Positions 49,690 through 60,023 of a stretch of DNA of 64,000 bases are shown here, piece after piece. Each line of letters opens with the position of its first letter. The first letter of the stretch is position 1. Position numbers and translations under genes: made by a program. The stretch is from Periplaneta americana. Its lineage: Eukaryota > Arthropoda > Insecta > Blattodea > Blattidae. The notes below the pieces were generated by a model. That model did no database searches. It was not told the origin of the DNA and saw only the letters and a program-made list of their open reading frames with translations. The stretch spans positions 92,527,001-92,591,000 of the forward strand of contig NC_091124.1 in assembly GCF_040183065.1 (NCBI RefSeq). The letters are read 5' to 3'.

Positions 49690-51390
49690 TTTTTCCTTTA
49701 CGCAGTTTTGCGCGAAAGCATGTATCATATGTGATACATTGGGTCTGTGGGAAAACAAACCATACAGAACTTGAAATAAAAGAGTATATAATATTTTATT
49801 GAATATAAACGGAGTACATTATGCAACATGATCATGGCAGCCTCTTCCTTCCCGTTTCATTTCATTATCTCTTTTCAGTTCGACAGACCTTGGGATTCGG
49901 TTTGACATGATTGTCCCAGTGCCAAAAATATTCCTATGTGATAGAGTTTCAAGGACGGGCACTGAAGTGAAGTATCTATCTATGAAGATAGAAGAACCTG
50001 CTGGTAAAGAATCACATAATTTTAGGACGACTCTTCCCCCTACATCTAGTTTCTCAGGTACTGGAGCCTTTCCTGACACAATCTCCTTGCCTTTCTCTTC
50101 ATACATTAAAAAATCTAAGGGAAGCCCACTTGTTGTCGTCATAACGAAATTTTTCAATCCTACAGGCTGAGGCTTACTCCTTACAAACTGCTTCATTCGA
50201 ACTTGACCATGGAATGGTATCATTTGTTCGTCTATTGAAATCTCTTTCGGCCGAGGATTTTCAAGGCAAGCATTTCTTACCCTCTCCAACATAGGCCTCA
50301 CTTTCCAAAAATCTGTCTTCCGTTTTGAGGTCACTGACTGCATTGTCATCAACAATTTTGAGACTATTCCTTAATGTGTAAAATCTATCTCTCGAAATAT
50401 TATCTGCAATCAAGGGGAACCTAGTTCTACGATCCCAGCACATACAGATTTTAGGGAAACCAACCAGAGCTGCAGCAATGCTAGCACCCCAATACTTCCT
50501 TATTTCCGGTCCATTAGTGTTCAAGGATCTACCCTTTAGTAAAACATATTTTCTGTTATTACTATTTAATACGAGAAAAATTCGTACCGGCACTGAAGCT
50601 CTGTGTGGTCCTGGGTTCGATTCCCAGTGCTGGTACAAATTTTTCTCGTATTAAATAGTAATAATACACATTGGCTACTTCAGAGTAGTCGTGTAATATT
50701 CAATGAGATACATACATAATGAATATGTGATGTACATATTTTCTGTTTGAAAACTCAGCCATGTCCTCAAAAAAGTCATCCTTTAAATAACGTTCAAAGT
50801 AAGAAAATGGTGTCTTCATTTCTGGAATTTTGGAAGATCCGGCAGATAAACCAGTACTACAAGTTTGGTCCATTTCTGGTAACACAGGAAACCTAAAACC
50901 AAACAAAATTATATTTAATAAGACAATGTTTACTAAATTGTTTAGGTCATAAAAGAAGGTTTCACTAGACCAAAAACATGTAAGCCTATAGAACCTCTAA
51001 ATCAAGATAGATCCGTAGGAGCCAACGAACTACTACTGATGGAACAAGAACCCTATTCCAAAGATTTGAGTCGCATATAATCTTAGACTTGGCATAGCTA
51101 TTCAGAAGTCACTCATAACAATTAAAATTCAAGTTTCACAACTCACTCATTTTTATGGCACCAACGTTGGGAAGGATCTCTGCTACTTCCGGCTTGTACA
51201 GGTGTAATTGGAGTAATTTCACCTTCTGGCACTTCATTGTCTTCATCTTCATGCAAATCATCCAGCAATTCCTTAGGTTCTGGAGCCCTAATATCTGCCT
51301 CATTGTCATTTTCAACTTCAACATCAGAATTGTTGGGGTCAATTTTGTACAGAAGTTCTGTAATTTCATTATTAGACAGCCCTAAAAAAA
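49690..51390 (-). pseudogene. piggyBac transposase, N-terminal two-thirds
   Basis: Minus strand from 51385: an acidic N-terminus (NNEITELLYKIDPNNSDVEV), then 50894 down with MKTPFSYFERYLKDDFFEDM, APEIRKYW-like sequence with GASIAAALVGFPKICMCWDR, DRFYTLRNSLKIVDDNAVSD, a frameshift at about 50300, then PKEISIDEQMIPFHGQVRMK (first Asp) and SSIFIDRYFTSVPVLETLS (second Asp), ending at KREGRGCHD. The third catalytic Asp is absent; it lies in the separate piece at 51890-52440. The left end has a piggyBac-type terminus-like stretch (gcgcgaaagcatgtatcata, 49710-49750). A 176-bp insertion interrupts it. Confidence 0.85.
50558..50733 (+). mobile_element. 176-bp retroposed insertion with a foldback and tRNA T-arm-like loop
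   Basis: Flanked by acatattttctgtt at 50544-50557 and 50734-50747 (perfect 14 bp). The first 110 bp fold: attactatttaatacgagaa, aaatt.gtacc.gcactg is repeated inverted as cagtgctggtac.aatttttctcgtattaaatagtaat. The loop side has cctgggttcgattcccag, a T-arm/B-box match. It disrupts the piggyBac ORF between FSNRKY and VLLKGRS. Confidence 0.8.
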
Positions 51391-51889
51391 TAGAAACAAA
51401 AGCTATTTAAGATAGGCCTATTCTTGTTTAAATATAGTTTATTATATGCATATTTTAAAGTTAAGTACCGTTAGTAATATTTCACGTTGAATATATATAT
51501 ATAGAATCAGGTACTCTGCCCAAAAGCAGATACGTTCCTTAGGCAAGGCCGTAGGAATGTGAACCATGACCCGCCCTAGGTATACTAGGCAGGAGTGACA
51601 CTGCAGTGGTTTGTCTATCACTTCCACAGTATGAAAATAAAGGAATCACAGAACACCGAGTCCTGTTGATGGAAGATTAAGTCTTTCATTGCCCACACTG
51701 GGAATAACCCTTTCTGGTCGGATTTAAATGTCTCATCCATTCTCTGCCTCGTCCATTTAAATACCACTCACACGTGCAAATTGAACACCTATTTTATGCT
51801 GCTTGATTTTATTTTGTAACTTTCGTAAAAGTGAAGAAACTTTGATATATGTGGTTCAGATATTATATGAAAGGTTCGCGCATTCGTCT

Positions 51890-52440
51890 CGCTGAATATT
51901 AACTGTCTAATATATTTTGTTTTCGACGGTATGGGCTTCCCTTTATGGTCTCATGAATGTGAAGCCTTTCGTGTGCCCAGATCACGTGCAATTTGCTATT
52001 CAGATGATCTTCTGTATCATTGGTACTTGGGTCTCTCACGTTTTCGAGACATTTTGTTTCTCACATTCCCCACCAATCCTCAATGATCTTCTTACGAAAC
52101 TCCAGATTAGACAAAGCAGGAAGATTTTTTGACTTTTGATTCAAGTTGTACAGGTGAAAACTGTTTACAAGGAAAATCTCCAAAATCCAGAAGTATAATT
52201 TTCGCCACCATTTCAAACTTTTTTTCAGGAAACCGTAGCTTGAACAGTAGTGGTCTGCTCTGTCACTTCTCCCATTTTTTAAGTATAGTCTACAACAGCA
52301 ACAGGTTTCTGAAAAAGCTTCACCTCCTTCGCAGTTTTTCTTGAGACTACTTGTGTCTGGATTATGCCATGTACTTATAATAGTAACAACTGTCTTGTCT
52401 TTCCACGATGTCACATATTTATCTTCCTTCCTGTAATTTA
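51890..52440 (-). pseudogene. piggyBac transposase, C-terminal third, displaced upstream
   Basis: Minus strand: KYVTSWKDKTVVTIISTWHN preceded by an acceptor-like ttttgtaaattacag, then a shift and RSDRADHYCSSYGFLKKSLK (third catalytic Asp region) and WWRKLYFWILEIFLVNSFHL, NLEFRKKIIED, then decayed Cys-domain sequence. It begins where the 49690-51390 piece stops, but sits on its 5' side, so the gene is permuted. Confidence 0.85.
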
Positions 52441-52785
52441 CAAAACTTACTGGCCTGACAAGTCAATACTAACAAATAAATGATGATAAAAAGAACCTTC
52501 ATTTGACTATTTATTATTGTTGTGTGCAACAACTTAGGTCGGATGACTACTGTGTTCGACTCCAGCTCACACTTATCAGGACTTCTGAGACCACCATTAT
52601 ATGTATAATGGAAAAGGAACGATTTTACTGAAAGAGCTAGGGCTCTCAGGATATTATAGGAAAACTACGTAGTTACTGAACTTAGGTTCTAGACTGAATT
52701 AATTATGAACGAAACTATACTTGATTTATTAAATATATACAAATTTACATAATGAATTACTCACATGGGTTATTTTTTGTGTTTG
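52441..52785. other. short spacer, nothing recognised
   Basis: Includes a 'ttgttgtgtgcaacaactta' small palindrome at about 52518. It may be piggyBac 5' sequence. Confidence 0.3.
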
Positions 52786-53006
52786 TTTTGTTTTATTTAA
52801 CGACGTTCGCAACTGCAGAGGTTATATCAGCGTCGCTGGATGTGCCGGAATTTTGTCCCACAGGAGTTCTTTTACATGCCAGTAAATCTACTGACATGAG
52901 CCTGTCGCATTTAAGCACACTTAAATGCCATCGACCTGGCCCGGGATCGAACCCGCAACCTTGGGCATAGAAGGCCAGCGCTATACCAACTTGCCAACCA
53001 GGTCGA
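52786..53006 (-). mobile_element. tRNA-derived SINE, family B, copy 2
   Basis: Minus strand head gtcgacctggttggcaagtt, ggtatagcgctggccttcta, B box gggttcgatcccgg; the body ends cgttaaataaaacaaaac. It is more complete than copy 1 (keeps a 20-bp segment around 52890-52925 missing there). Confidence 0.88.
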
Positions 53007-53889
53007 CTCTTGTCAAAGCTGATGCCATCACGATGTGTCCTGTCTTTGACTTATTCTTCACCAAGACCCTGACTATGTCCCCCGGCTTTCCAGTAATGTG
53101 ATTAGTCCAGCTGTGATTTATGGTATAAGAATACTTTTAACTCTATAACGTTGGCTAAGCATCTACTTCGCAAGCTGGGATTGCATTGCGTATCTGCTTA
53201 AGGTGGTTTATTCTGCTGACACCTTTCCTGGACTGTCTCAAATTTAACACTCCACAGGAAATCATGCTACAGGGCGTTCTTTAGCCCTGAGGCATAACAA
53301 TGCCCCCTTCTCTTCAAAAAGATGATGCCTCATTAGCATGTGCTTTTTCATTGAACTTGTTGGCTGGCCTACTGATTGTGTATTAGATTTTGGAATACAT
53401 TCACACACACAAGTAACAGAAAGAGTTTACAGAGAGTTAATCTCGTGTCAGGGACTCTTTCTGCTCAGGCAGGCTTACGGGGTATTTATTCCCTCACCAT
53501 TGGCTTTCAAATGGACACCATATATACTATGAATTTGGTGGTCGCTGAATTACAAAGCAGAGCGGAATCACTAATAATGATTTTAAAACTTGCACTTTAA
53601 TTGGTTTTGCATTTTCTGTGTAAATTTCGAGATATTCTATAATTTTGAGTTGGTTTGGCTCGTTGCATGGCATCAGCTATAACACTTAACAACTCTAGTT
53701 ACAATAATAGATTTTGAATAGTCTTTTCTCTTCGTTACAATAAAATCTTATAATCTAGGATATTATTAGGATAACACAGTATTTCTCTCTGTCACTCATT
53801 CCTTTTCTTTCTGGGGCCCTGATATACATTCTTTTCTCCTCACGCATACCTCACACAAACATTTTTTTTTTCCTTACAAATCATATGCT
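53007..53889. other. unassigned, short minus-strand coding-like stretch
   Basis: The minus strand at about 53145-53009 is open with SYTINHSWTNHITGKPGDIV then RVLVKNKSKTGHIVMASALT, cut by the SINE at 53006. I do not recognise it. The rest shows no structure. Confidence 0.3.
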
Positions 53890-54254
53890 TCATGTCTTTG
53901 GGTACATGTGGCTATTCCTATTTACAAGTCTCGGATGCGTCGCTCGAGGAAGGAGAGCACCTGACAGAACATCTCTCTTTGTCTCCGTTCTGCAACTCCT
54001 CCCACTTGCAGTGGCAAACCGGTTGTCCAGATCGCCTGTGGGGCACGTCACACCATAGTTCGCATCCCGAGCACCGCAATAATAGTCTTGTTGTTGCCCC
54101 GGTCTCCACGAGACCTCGTAAAGTGTCCGGAGGAGCAGGATCACCAGGCACCTCGACGTGTGCGACATGGCGGGAACATATGGTATATCTCTTGTCTCTG
54201 CTGACTCCATTACGATTTCCTTCTTGGTTCTCGATCCCTGCCCAACTGTGTGAC
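53890..54254 (-). other. GC-rich segment joined to the gypsy fragment
   Basis: Base composition jumps well above the surroundings. Overlapping 129-codon frames are open on both strands, which usually reflects GC richness rather than two genes. It abuts the gypsy RT exactly after GLAGYY, so it may be part of another retroelement (LTR or leader). Origin unresolved. Confidence 0.35.
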
Positions 54255-55135
54255 TATCTGACTGTATTACTGTCTGCATAATAGCCTGCTAGACCTAGGA
54301 ATGATCATCTGTTTTGCGTTTTTCGGAACTGGAAATGTTTTTACTGTTTGAATTTTCTGTGGGTTGGGACGTACGCCTCTCGAGTCCACTACATGACCTA
54401 AGTACTCGATTTCAGGTACAGCAAAAGTACATTTAGAGGATGCGCTTTCAGATTCGCGTCTCTTAAACGTTGCAAAATCTCTTTTAGCCTCTCTGCGTGT
54501 TGCTCTATTTTTTTATTGTAAACAATGACGTCATCAATATAAACAAAGGCCAATTCCCCTTTTAAGCCTGGTAGGATTCCATCCATTAGTCTTTGAAAAG
54601 TACTCAGGGCTCCTACTAGACCAAACGCCATGCGATTGTATTCAAACGTTCCCATGGGTGTACCAAAGGCAGTTTTCTTTTTGTCTTTTTCCTCAATTTC
54701 AATTTGTCAAAAACCACTGAATAGATCAATTTTGCTGAAGTACTTAGTACCAGGTAAACTTTCGAGTGTTTCTACGATGTTAGGGAGTGGATATGAATCG
54801 TCATGGGTAACAGAATTTAGACCTCTGAAATCAGTACAGAATCGCATTTGCTCGCTTCCATCAGGTGATTTCTTTGAGACTAGAACTATGGGTGCACTCC
54901 ATGGGCTGGCAGACGGTCGGATTATGTTCTTATCTAGCATATCCTGCAACATGTCTTTGACTACCTCTTTGTGCTTGTGCGGCAACCTAAAGGGTGTTTT
55001 CTTGATCAGTAGGGCTTCTCCTACATTAATCCTGTGTTTCACCCACAGCCCTATGATGCCGCTCTTGCTATTGAAGTTTAACCTTGTGCTCAGCTGCCAC
55101 CTTGCTTCACTATGCCACAATCGTGAACTGCATGT
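54255..55135 (-). pseudogene. Ty3/gypsy LTR-retrotransposon reverse transcriptase fragment
   Basis: Minus strand: KKTPFRLPHKHKEVVKDMLQ, IIRPSASPWSAPIVLVSKKS, MRFCTDFRGLNSVTHDDSYP, TKYFSKIDLFSGF, an in-frame TGA at 54704-54706, then EYNRMAFGLVGALSTFQRLM and FVYIDDVIVY (catalytic YIDD), a frameshift near 54405 and IEYLGHVVDSRGVRPNPQKI. It stops at GLAGYY. No gag, protease, integrase, envelope or LTRs were found; it is a truncated, inactive retrotransposon relic. Confidence 0.88.
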
Positions 55136-55583
55136 AAATCAATGAGAAAATCTTACGAGAACTTCGAAAAAGGACAAATGTCACAATTTCTTGTTGTAAA
55201 TTTCCTATCCACTGATAAAATATATGGAAACCAGAATTATTATTTAAGGAAACTTACTATTTATGCTCAGGTATGACTTCTGTTACATGTTATAATTAGG
55301 TTGTATTGTTGACAATCTGACAACTGCTTACCTCAGGCAGAAATGCATGCTAGAATAAAGTTATCTAAATAAATTAGGAAATGAATTAGGCCTAATGTTG
55401 TTTAGGTTACACTATAATTGTAAATATAGCCTAATAAATAGAGGAAAAAGTGTGTACTAAAAACAACTCATTCTGCTTTGATTATTCATTCTTTAATCCT
55501 TAATCATTACTGGAATGCTATGTATAATAGTAAAAATTGTCAAATAATAAAGATATTTACATATAAGCCTACAAAATGTGTTG

Positions 55584-55869
55584 GCGGCCAGGTAGCTCAG
55601 TTGGTAGAGCAGCTGGCTACGGACTGGAAAGTCCGGGGTTCGATCCCAGGATTTTTTTCTCATTGGAAACTTTCAGAACGGCCCCCAGGTTCACTCAGCC
55701 TCCTATAAAATTGAGTACTGGGCCTTTCCCAGGGGTAAAAGGCAGTCAGAGCATGGTGCCAACCACACCACCTCATTCTAGTGCTGAGGTCATGGAAAGC
55801 ATGGGGCTGTACTTCCATGCCCTCCCAAGTGCCTTCATGGCATGTTACGGGGATACTTTTACCTTTTTA
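55584..55869 (+). mobile_element. tRNA-derived SINE, family A, copy 3 (full length)
   Basis: Flanked by cctacaaaatgtgttg at 55568-55583 and 55870-55885 (perfect 16 bp). The head gcggccaggtagctcagttg ... ggggttcgatccca has clear A and B boxes. The body and end match copies 1 and 2, finishing ggggatacttttaccttttta. Perfect flanks suggest a recent insertion. Confidence 0.93.
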
Positions 55870-55885
55870 CCTACAAAATGTGTTG

Positions 55886-56834
55886 ATTCTGTATTATTCG
55901 AATGCCACGTAAACAATATCCAAACAATATACAGAATATTAACTGTCCGATTAGCAGCTAATATAATTGCTGGACATTCATTATTGACATTACTAGGTAA
56001 TACAGGCCCATTTTAAATTATCATTATTAAGAATATTAATTCTTTGCAAATGCTTTAAAATAGCTAGTCAAGTGTAAATTGATCTGTGGTCAAGCTTATA
56101 TTTATTAAATTCTCTGATTCCATAATTTTACTGAATTTCAAGTATGATAATGAAATTACTTGTATCAGTCCAATAAGTAAGAATCAAATGGGTTGAAGCA
56201 GGATAAGATGGGGTTAGTTGAACCACTACAACATTTTTATTTTTATTTGAGCAGCAATAGTAAAGACAAATACATATTCTGAATCACATATCATTGCCTA
56301 GTATGAAACGTAAAAGTTTTGAGGATTTGTCAAGTCAATTCACTTGCTCATGCAATGTCGGTACAATTCGGCAAAGTTCGTACAGTTTCTATAGCAACTA
56401 ACTTTCGATTTTGTGGCGCGTAACTAGGAGCATCTCTTTATAATTTTTATACAATCCTTGGTATTGGCTGTAAATTGTTCGAAGTAGTGGAGTGGACGAA
56501 AGGAAATATCATTAGAATAAAATTGATTAATGCACAATGGAAAAGCCTTGTTTGTGGGATGTAGCTGCAAAATAATACAGAGACAAACCAAAGAAGGCCG
56601 ACTGTTTTAGAGAACTGAAATTATTATTTAACTGTTCTTGAGAATACAATAGAGAGTTTTCATATCCTCGTGGTACGCTAGACGTTAATGCTATGTTGAC
56701 ATCAGTAATGGTCGTATTTGGTGACATATGTTAACATTCGTAAAACTTCAGAATCACACGATATTAGCCACTCCTTTAACATTTATCATGTCGAAGCTTC
56801 TATGACAGTCAATCATTCGCGCTATATTTTTTTT
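55886..56834. other. no recognised features
   Basis: AT-rich sequence without coding, SINE or terminal-repeat structure that I could identify. Confidence 0.35.
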
Positions 56835-57112
56835 TTAATGAGGTGAAATAGCTGCTCTTAATTGTGTGTCTTCCTTTGATATGACAGGAAATATTTTTTG
56901 CAGCACTACATTATTAAAATCGTGTTCTGACATTCTCAGAAAGTTTTTTAATCCAAATCGATCTTGAACTCTAAGCTCATTTAGAATGTCTTCTGCATTG
57001 TGTCTTTTACTAAGATATTGCCGCATCCACATTATCATTTCTTCCTTTCCAAGGCCTTGTAACAATCTATAGAGGAAATTACAAAAGCCAAATCATCATC
57101 GTCTGAGTCCAT
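56835..57112 (-). pseudogene. PIF/Harbinger nuclease N-terminal fragment
   Basis: Minus strand: an acidic start (MDSDDDDLAFVISSIDCY), a one-base shift, then GKEEMIMWMRQYLSKRHNAE, DILNELRVQDRFGLKNFLRM, SEHDFNN and EDTQLRAAISPH, the conserved N-terminal segment of HARBI1-like nucleases of PIF/Harbinger transposons. The catalytic DDE part is missing. AT-rich 'gttaaca' sub-repeats at 57180-57310 may be its terminus. Confidence 0.7.
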
Positions 57113-57316
57113 TGTCCAAGGTTTGAAAACAAGACACTATCTACATTAAAATCTCATAGACTGTTTATGGTAGACTGTGCAAAAGAAAGTAAAGTTTCAC
57201 ATGTTTAACAGTGTGGACAAAGTGTTAAATGAAATTAGCATTAACATGTTCAATCAACATGTTGGGATGTTAACAGTAAACAGTTTAACATTTAACATGT
57301 TGTTGTTAAATGTTTA

Positions 57317-58888
57317 TTAATGGAGACGAGCCTTTAAGTCCACAGGGAATGACACCATATTAGCATATCTGGCAGAATTTGCTTTCACTGGTTGTGGAGG
57401 TTTCTTAATTATGTCAGTCCATGAGATAAAAGAAGACTCATCCATTGGAGAAAATTTCATGGTAGCTGGAACTCTCTTTAAGAAATGAGCCTCAAATCCA
57501 TCAGTATCTACGGATGTAACTTTAGCATCTGAAAGATGCTTTGGTTTTACCATAAATTATAACGGGGACATGGTTGCCTACAGGAACACTTGACTCTGTC
57601 TCATCATCCTCCTCAGAATCTCTCATATGCAGTGAACTTAATGAAGACGAACTAGCTGGTAATTCTGCATCGGAATCTGAATCTGAGGAATCATCGAAGA
57701 GCTTCCTCTTGGTGTTGTGAAGGCGAGTTTCTGCTTTTTTTTTTTTTTTAATATTTCTCGGAAGCAGTTTTCTTCTTGGCAGCAGCAGCAACTCTCTTCT
57801 CAGCTCTCCTCCAATGCTTGCTTAACAGGTGTGTCTATTAACACAGTTGATTTTGCAGTTTTTCCCCCTGTATTGGATATTTTCCTTGGTGGTGCTTTAG
57901 GATGAGGACGAACTTGCTCAGGAGAGACAATGTTGTGTGTCGCAGGTGTGTCACTGGAACTGATGGCTAGGCAACATGAAAGGTGCTGGTTGTCTCTGTG
58001 AAGAGGGTCATCATTAGAGCTAGGATTCGTATGTAGTAATAGCTAATATTTTTAGTCGGTATAGTTTACAAATATGCAAGCCATGCCCCCCACTCCTCAT
58101 ACTTGCCATTCTTGTCATTCAGTACTTCCATTAGTTAGCGCTAAGGGTCTTTATTCCTCTTAACCACCACTTACAAAACAGCGGGGGTTTAAAAGCTACA
58201 TTGTCTAGTCCTTGTGACTTTTCCGCATTTCGAGTCTTGTCAACCAGGCTTAAAACCTTCTTAACCGGCATCATATCGACTCAACTATACTCGGCGTCAT
58301 TCTTAACTCATACTACATATAAATCCTAGCTCTAGTCATCCTCATAAACTGGAATAGGTCTATCTGTCACAGATGAAGACAAGAAATCCTCTTCTGAAAA
58401 TACGTTGCTATTAAATGGCCCTATTCCTATAATTTTAAAGCCATTACAAATATTCCATAGGGTGAAGGATAGAGGGAAAGGCTTCGCCAATCAAAGCACC
58501 AATGTCATATACTGAAATGGGCCTACCAGGGTTATTGATCATCCAGTTGCTGCATGCTGTGTTATAATGCTTTTTTTTTTAAAGCAAAAAATACACTAAC
58601 GTCGAGAGGCTGCAACTTGTTGCTGCAGTGGGATGGAAGAGTTAACAAAAAATGCCATTTTCTTTGGCAAATGACAAGGCAGCAATATTAAGAGGCTCTT
58701 GTGGTTATTCAGAATGATTAATTTATGATTTTCTTTCGTTGGTCTCTCATGCTCAGAGAAATGTTGTAGCACAGGTAAAAAGAGATCACTTACCATTCAA
58801 CCAGATGGGATTGCTGCCCCTTTACTCCCAGGTTAGGTATTTACAAGCATGTGGGGCTTAAAATTCAATACACATTGCTTCCTACATA
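57317..58888 (-). pseudogene. pogo/Tigger-type transposase, copy 1
   Basis: Minus strand from 58888: FKPHMLVN, GAAIPSG, DLFLPVLQHFSEHERPTKEN, LIILNNHKS (second catalytic region), KLQPLDVSVF, NWMINNPGRPISVYDIGALI, then SPEQVRPHPKAPPRKISNTG, STVLIDTPVKQALEE, Ser/Asp-rich SSDSDSDAELPASSSS and a C-terminal VTSVDTDGFEAHFLKRVPAT. The order is typical of pogo/Tigger (CENP-B-like DDE) transposases. Many frame breaks. Its upstream side is cut by the mariner palindrome at 58889. Confidence 0.78.
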
Positions 58889-59081
58889 CGTGGTGTGTCT
58901 AAAAAGTTCGGTGAATGATGTAAAATCTTAACGGCAACTTGGTGCACGTGCTTGCGTATGCGCATGATTCTTCAGAGACTTGAAGAGAATCGATACACAG
59001 CATGCAATGCATGTGACTGGCAGTGTAAACAGACTGCAACCAGTTGAACGTAGTCAGTGTGAGAGGAAGTGTCACAGCGCA

Positions 59082-59929
59082 ATGGAGCAACGTGTAAACA
59101 TCAAGTTCGGCTACAAATTGGGTAAGACTGCAACGGAGACACATGGAATGTTGGTGCAGGTGTACGGGAGGGAAGCCGTGAGCAGAAAATGTGTTTACGA
59201 ATAGTTTAAATGCTTCCATGAAGGGAAGGAAACAATTGAGGATGAGCCATATTCAGGTCGGCCATCGACAAGCAGAACCCCAGAAATGATCGAGAAAGTG
59301 CGACAAATGCTGGCACAAGATCGGCGACTGACTCTAATATTGATTGCGGAGGAATTGGACATTAGCAAGGACACGGTGCACACCATCGTCCGCGATGATT
59401 TGGGTAAGCGGAAGATCTGCTCCCGATTTGTGCCGCACAAGCTCACAGACGAGCAGAAAGCAAAACAGATGGAAACTTCTGGAGATTTCATTTCCATGTG
59501 TGACCAGGATCCATTGCTTCTGAAAACCATCGTCACGGGAGATGAGACCTGGTGCTACCATTTCGATCCGGAATCAAAACGGCAATCAATGTCATGGTAT
59601 TCACCGACTTCCCCGCGACCAAAAAAAAAAGCCGTCTGCAAAAATCCAAGGTGAAAACACTGTTGATCGCAGTCTTCGACAACAACGGCATCATTCACAA
59701 GGAATTTGTTCCTGCAGGTCAAACCATTAATGCTGCATTTTACCAGTCCGTTTTGAACCGATTGCTACAGCGATCCGGCGGGTTCGGCCAGAGTTCCACA
59801 AGACTAGAAAATGGATGCTGCTCCATGACAATGCCCCTGCACACTGTGCGATCCGTGTGCGCCAATTCCTGGCTCATAAGATGGTAACTGTTCTTGAACA
59901 CCCTCTGTACTCCTCTGATCTCGCCGCCT
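59082..59929 (+). pseudogene. mariner transposase, plus-strand copy, truncated
   Basis: Starts MEQRVNIKFGYKLGKTATET. TAG replaces Trp in the YEWFKCF motif at 59203-59205. DLGKRKICSRFVPHKLTDEQ and TIVTGDETWCYHFDPESKRQ (first Asp) follow, then a shift in an A-run near 59630 and another near 59790, LLHDNAPAHCAIRVRQFLAH (second Asp), ending at YSSDLA before the third catalytic Asp. Non-functional. Confidence 0.88.
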
Positions 59930-60023
59930 TCAAGCGGGGAAACAGGAAAGAGTCCGCAGGAGCCAGATCAGGGGAGTATGGAGGATGTTCAAGAACAGTT
60001 ATCTTCTGAGCCAGGAATTGGAA

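Noticed and set aside
53892-54281. 129-codon plus-strand ORF as a gene
   Set aside because: An equally long frame is open on the opposite strand; both are explained by local GC richness.
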